The notes beneath the pieces were generated by a model. It had not been told where the DNA came from, did not search any database, and worked only from the letters and a program-made list of their open reading frames with translations. Of a DNA stretch of 18,786 nucleotides, positions 15,347 through 18,786 are shown one piece after another. Made by a program: the position numbers and the translations under genes. Origin of the DNA: an uncultured Actinomycetes bacterium (lineage in GTDB: Bacteria > Actinomycetota > Acidimicrobiia > Acidimicrobiales > Acidimicrobilacustridaceae); NCBI GenBank assembly GCA_937927725.1, contig CALBSE010000024.1:1-18786 (forward strand), in the 5' to 3' direction. How positions within the stretch are numbered: position 1 is the stretch's first letter; each line of letters opens with the position of its first letter.

Positions 15347-16909
15347 TTACATCGCGTGAGCTGTGCCCTCGGCAAGCGGGATCTCGGTTGGGGTGCTGCG
15401 GAGTCGGTCACGAACCCGCTTGGCGGGTATGAATCCGATCACAATCGCACCAATCACCATCACGGGGACCATGGCCGTGAAACCGTTGGACAATGCGTGA
15501 GCAAACGCTTCTTGAATCTGTTCTCGCACACCGCTGGACAACGCCGCAATCTTTTGAGGCGATCCTTGAATTGAATCGACTGGGAAATCCGGCAGACGTT
15601 GCTGCACACCGCTGAGAAGACTGTTCGTGAACACCGTTCCGACAATGGCGACGCCGAGCGAGTTCCCAAGTAGTCGAGCGAGCATGATCGTTGATGTCGC
15701 CATACCGATGTCGGCGGGTGCGGTGAATCGCTGGAACACATAGAGCAGGGTTTGCATCACGAATCCGATGCCCATCCCAACCAACATCGCTGAGCCGACG
15801 ACGAATGCGGCGGAGGTTGAGGCGTGAATCGTCGAAAGCATCATCATGCCGATACCTGAAGCGATCATTCCGATGAACGGAACGACGACATGACCTCCGC
15901 GTCGATCAGTGATCTGGCCAGCGATAATTGTGCAGATCCCCGAGGTAACGGCAAACGGTGCAAGTAGGAGTCCTGCCTGCGTTGCGTCGATACCTCGGAC
16001 CGCTTCAAAAAAGAGCGGCGGATACACAATCGCCGTGCCGAACGCGAGGCCCGAAATCAGATTTGCTGAGAGCGCGAGGGCTTTTACTCGTCCGGCCATC
16101 ACACGCAACGCGAGAATTGGTTCCGGCGTTCTGCGCTCGTGAAACACGAACGCTACGACAAGTGCTGTCGAAAGCGAGGCAAGACCTAACGTTCGAAAAC
16201 TTACGAACCTTACGTGTCCACCGGTGCCACCAATCGCAAGAAGTAGAGATGCAACCGCACCTGCGATGAGAAGCGCTCCTCGAACGTCAATGCGGTGAGC
16301 GACTCGGTTTGTGGATTTCGGCACGAACAGCAGCGTGATCAAACAAATGATTCCGCTCGGGATATTGACGAAAAACGCCCACCGCCACGTGAAGTTGTCC
16401 GTAAAGAATCCGCCTGCCCAGGGACCAAGAATGGCGGTCACGGCGAAGACAACACCGGTGTAACCCAAATAGCGGCCAAGTTTGTCCGCTGGCATGACGT
16501 CGGCGATAAGCGCCATTGCCAAGGCGGTGATTCCGCCGGCGCCGATGCCCTGCAGTACTCGAGTTGCGATCAGCATCGGCATCGACTGCGCCAAGCCACA
16601 CAACATTGATCCCACCATGAATGTCGAGACGGCGATGATGAATACTCGCCGGCGCCCGTAGATGTCGCCCAACTTTCCGTAAACCGCCATGGTGGTGACC
16701 TGAGCGAGTAGGTAACTCGTCGTCAACCACGGTAAAAGCGAAACGCTACCGAGTTCACTCAAAATTGTTGGAGCGGCGGTTGCGACGATTGCTCCGTCAA
16801 GCCCAGAAAGTGTCGCCCCTAGAAGGATGCCAAAGAAGACGACGAGCAAACGTCGACGCGACATATGAACGGAAACTCCGCTGGCACTCGCAGCTCGGGT
16901 GCCTGTCAT
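15347..16909 (-). CDS. MFS transporter, DHA2 (EmrB/QacA) family, 14 transmembrane segments
   Basis: A 520-residue proton-coupled exporter candidate. Family motifs: D1-like SGLDGAIVATAAPTI (35-49), motif A GKLGDIYGRRR (78-88), motif B-type R-V-L-Q-G-I-G-A-G-G (117-126), and motif C GPWAGGFFTDNFTWRWAFFV at 162-181 with the W-R-W-x-F-x-x-N-x-P characteristic of 14-helix drug/H+ antiporters. Length and hydrophobic spacing fit 14 helices. The ATG at 16909 overlaps the TGA of the upstream crotonase gene by four bases, so it is translated from the same mRNA. The preceding catabolic genes suggest export or uptake of a related organic compound, but the substrate cannot be read from sequence. A later Met16 is also possible as start. 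Confidence 0.93.
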   Translation of the reverse strand: MTGTRAASASGVSVHMSRRRLLVVFFGILLGATLSGLDGAIVATAAPTILSELGSVSLLPWLTTSYLLAQVTTMAVYGKLGDIYGRRRVFIIAVSTFMVGSMLCGLAQSMPMLIATRVLQGIGAGGITALAMALIADVMPADKLGRYLGYTGVVFAVTAILGPWAGGFFTDNFTWRWAFFVNIPSGIICLITLLFVPKSTNRVAHRIDVRGALLIAGAVASLLLAIGGTGGHVRFVSFRTLGLASLSTALVVAFVFHERRTPEPILALRVMAGRVKALALSANLISGLAFGTAIVYPPLFFEAVRGIDATQAGLLLAPFAVTSGICTIIAGQITDRRGGHVVVPFIGMIASGIGMMMLSTIHASTSAAFVVGSAMLVGMGIGFVMQTLLYVFQRFTAPADIGMATSTIMLARLLGNSLGVAIVGTVFTNSLLSGVQQRLPDFPVDSIQGSPQKIAALSSGVREQIQEAFAHALSNGFTAMVPVMVIGAIVIGFIPAKRVRDRLRSTPTEIPLAEGTAHAM

Positions 16910-17742
16910 TGCTGTGAGCGTCGCTGCTCGCGCGTCTCACGGCGCTCGGCGTCAGCGGCATTGTGACGCTTCATCGAACCGAGAGGATCTTGCTTAAATG
17001 CTTCAACTGACGCTTGATGTCCGGCCAGCGCCTGGAACTCCGAACCAGCACGTATCGCTGCGCGGACGCCCATGATTTCGGCCTGACGATGCACCATTCT
17101 CTTGTTGATCTGAGCGAGGTCTGTAGCCACTGCAGCGATCTGTCCGGCGATATCGAGAACTTCTTCATCGAGGACTGATGTGGGGAAGGAACGATTCGCC
17201 CAGCCCATTTGAGCGGCTTCGGGACCGAGCATCTCTCCGCCAGTGAGCATGATTTCCATCGCTCGACGCATGCCCAACAACGGCTCGTGGTACTGACAAT
17301 CAGGAGGAGACGCAACACGAACGATCGGATACGAAATTCGTGCCTCATCCGCTACGTAGACGAGATCACAAGCTTGAACGAGTTCGGTAGCGCCAGCAAT
17401 CGCGTACCCATGCACCTGGGCAATCACCGGTTTGGCGAGATCCCAGAACCGGAACCAGTTGTCGGTCACCTGCCGCGCCCACGCCCCATCGCCGGGTGCG
17501 GTGTGGAACGGCGGAGACGTCAGGAGATCGCCGCCAAGGTCGTAGCCAGAGGAGAAACACGACCCACCACCGCGGATAATCGTGCAGCGCACATTGGGGT
17601 CATAGTCATTTGCTTCGAGCGCCTGCAGCAGTTCCGTGCGCATCACCGTTGAAATCGCGTTGCGCTTATCAGGACGATTCAACGTGATCCGACAAATACC
17701 TTCTCCAGGCGTGTCGAGAATGATGGTTTCAAACGTTGTCAT
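16906..17742 (-). CDS. Enoyl-CoA hydratase/isomerase (crotonase) family protein
   Basis: A 278-residue crotonase-fold protein acting on acyl-CoA thioesters. ITLNRPDKRNAIS (19-31) is the family N-terminal motif. The oxyanion-hole segments are CFSSGYDLGG (62-71) and VHGYAIAGATELVQACD (110-126). A Glu occupies the usual first catalytic position (E120), but the second region, ISYPIVRVASPPD (137-149), has no Glu, so true hydratase chemistry is uncertain; isomerase, hydrolase or another crotonase activity is possible. The C-terminal 30 residues are rich in Arg and Glu. The frame is open upstream to 17937 inside the LLM gene, but the ATG at 17742 has AAGGGA 6 bases before it and sits one base after the upstream TGA. 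It is the middle gene of the LLM-crotonase-MFS operon. Confidence 0.92.
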   Translation of the reverse strand: MTTFETIILDTPGEGICRITLNRPDKRNAISTVMRTELLQALEANDYDPNVRCTIIRGGGSCFSSGYDLGGDLLTSPPFHTAPGDGAWARQVTDNWFRFWDLAKPVIAQVHGYAIAGATELVQACDLVYVADEARISYPIVRVASPPDCQYHEPLLGMRRAMEIMLTGGEMLGPEAAQMGWANRSFPTSVLDEEVLDIAGQIAAVATDLAQINKRMVHRQAEIMGVRAAIRAGSEFQALAGHQASVEAFKQDPLGSMKRHNAADAERRETREQRRSQQ

Positions 17743-17743
17743 G

Positions 17744-18786
17744 TCAGTTCCCTTGGGTGTCACGAGTGCCAGCAAGATCGGCGAGCAATTGCAGACCTTC
17801 ATCGGTTTCAGATCGAACGATGAGCCCGGTGAGACCCATCTTCGTCCAAGCCTCCCAGCGTTCACGGATACGTGCCGGTGAACCGATGAGCGAACCGTCA
17901 TCGTGATACTCATCGGGAACCGCTGCGATGGCTTCATCTCGCTTTCCCGCCATCCAACATTCGTGAATCTTCTGTGCTGCTTCGGGGAAGCCTCGACGAG
18001 CCATGGATTCGCGGTGGTAGTTGTGTGTCGCTGAACCCATTCCCCCTACGTACATCGCCGTGAGCGGTTTCATCGCGTTAATGGCACCTTGTACATCGTC
18101 AGTGATTACAACGCTCACGCCGCCGAAAATTTCAAAGTTCGCCGGACGTTCGCCCCGCTTCGCGAATCCAGCTTCGAGGTGCGGACCGTAGACAGCAGGT
18201 CCTTCTGCGCCCCAACCCATCGGCAGCATCCCGTCGCAGATCTCCGCACAGAGTTCGGTGTTCTTTGGTCCACCCGCAGCCAGCCACAATTCGATCTCGC
18301 CCGCGGGATGGAGAATCGACCGAAGTGGTTTGCCTTGACCAATCGCACCGGGTCCGTTGTACGGCAATGGAAACTCAACACCATCGTTTGTGAGCGGTTC
18401 TCGAGCGAACACCTTGCGCATGATCTCGACGTATTCACGCAATCGACGATTGGGACTGCCCCACGGCTGTCCATACCAACCTTCGACGATCTGCGGGCCG
18501 GAAACTCCGAGTCCGATGATGACGCGATTTCCGCCAGCTAAGGCATCGATCGTCAGTGCATGCATCGCCGTCGCAGCGGGAGTTCGGGCAGCGATCTGCA
18601 CGACACCGGTTCCGAGTTTGATGCGCTTCGTAACCGCCGCAAGGTACGCAAGTGGAGACAAAGCATCGGAGCCGTAGGCCTCTGCCGTCCAGACGGAGTG
18701 ATAACCGAGGTCCTCCGCCATTCGAACTTGGTCGACAGGGACATCGAGAGCGGCACCTCTATACAGGTCGAGTCCGAGAGCCAACT
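17744..18786 (-). CDS. Luciferase-like monooxygenase family, probably F420-dependent oxidoreductase (5' end off the window)
   Basis: At least 347 codons of a TIM-barrel flavin/F420 oxidoreductase. The family features are the N-terminal GLDLYRG strand, AEDLGYHSVWTAEAYGSDAL, the RIKLGTGVVQIAARTPAATA segment (near 54-73), NRVIIGLGVSGPQIVEGWYG and the C-terminal GSPARIRERWEAW. F420-using members predominate in actinobacteria, but cofactor choice (F420 or FMN) is inferred, not shown. The frame is open to the right edge. The first complete codon is TTG at 18784 and the two preceding bases are AG, so the true start probably lies just outside, for example ATG-AAG giving M-K-L-A-L-G-L. It is followed after one base by the crotonase gene, and its last codons carry that gene's ribosome binding site. 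Confidence 0.92.
   Translation of the reverse strand, partial: LALGLDLYRGAALDVPVDQVRMAEDLGYHSVWTAEAYGSDALSPLAYLAAVTKRIKLGTGVVQIAARTPAATAMHALTIDALAGGNRVIIGLGVSGPQIVEGWYGQPWGSPNRRLREYVEIMRKVFAREPLTNDGVEFPLPYNGPGAIGQGKPLRSILHPAGEIELWLAAGGPKNTELCAEICDGMLPMGWGAEGPAVYGPHLEAGFAKRGERPANFEIFGGVSVVITDDVQGAINAMKPLTAMYVGGMGSATHNYHRESMARRGFPEAAQKIHECWMAGKRDEAIAAVPDEYHDDGSLIGSPARIRERWEAWTKMGLTGLIVRSETDEGLQLLADLAGTRDTQGN

Noticed and set aside
17743..17937. 65-residue N-terminal extension of the crotonase-family protein
   Set aside because: It lies wholly within the LLM gene in another frame; the ATG at 17742 has a good binding site and a family-typical N-terminus.

Overview
The window reads as a chromosomal segment of an actinobacterium of moderate GC, most likely outside Streptomyces and Mycobacterium (an Acidimicrobiia-like lineage is my best guess, by inference). 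The reasons are the ClpP sequence type, the run tig-clpP-clpX-folC-ndk-mreB-mreC-mreD-mrdA-rodA, which follows the order known from Streptomyces, a likely F420-dependent luciferase-like oxidoreductase, and frequent GTG starts (tig, clpP, clpX, folC, the TauD-like gene, probably the acyltransferase). No mobile element, CRISPR array, integrase or phage gene was seen.

Region 1 (1-9998, all minus strand) is a housekeeping block. Read in the direction of transcription it starts with trigger factor and the ClpP/ClpX protease (nascent-chain folding and protein degradation). FolC (folate polyglutamylation) and Ndk (nucleotide pools) follow, then the cell-elongation set MreB, MreC, MreD, PBP2 (MrdA) and the first 66 codons of RodA, which runs off the left edge. 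Several junctions overlap (tig/clpP by 4 bases, mrdA/rodA by 1 base), so much of the block is probably co-transcribed. Compared with the Streptomyces order, one of two clpP copies and valS are absent from this stretch.

Region 2 (9999-11642, plus strand) holds tRNA-Pro(TGG), a 427-residue membrane protein with His-rich linkers and a Cys/His/Trp-rich C-terminal domain of unknown function, tRNA-Gly(TCC), and a perfect 12-bp hairpin that probably acts as a terminator.

Region 3 (11714-15332) has three accessory genes: a plus-strand metallo-beta-lactamase-fold/Rieske protein that resembles CMP-N-acetylneuraminate hydroxylase (CMAH) over its whole core but carries the Rieske domain at the opposite end, a minus-strand PlsC-type acyltransferase, and a plus-strand TauD/TfdA-type Fe(II)/2-oxoglutarate dioxygenase divergent from the acyltransferase.

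Region 4 (15347-18786, minus strand) is a tight operon entering from the right edge: luciferase-like (LLM) oxidoreductase, enoyl-CoA hydratase/isomerase-family protein, and a 14-TM-type MFS exporter. Spacings of 1 base and a 4-base overlap suggest one catabolic or export unit with unknown substrate.

The most interesting item is the rearranged CMAH-like MBL-Rieske protein. Next are the uncharacterised membrane protein between the two tRNAs and the 4-residue periodic N-terminal tail of MreB.
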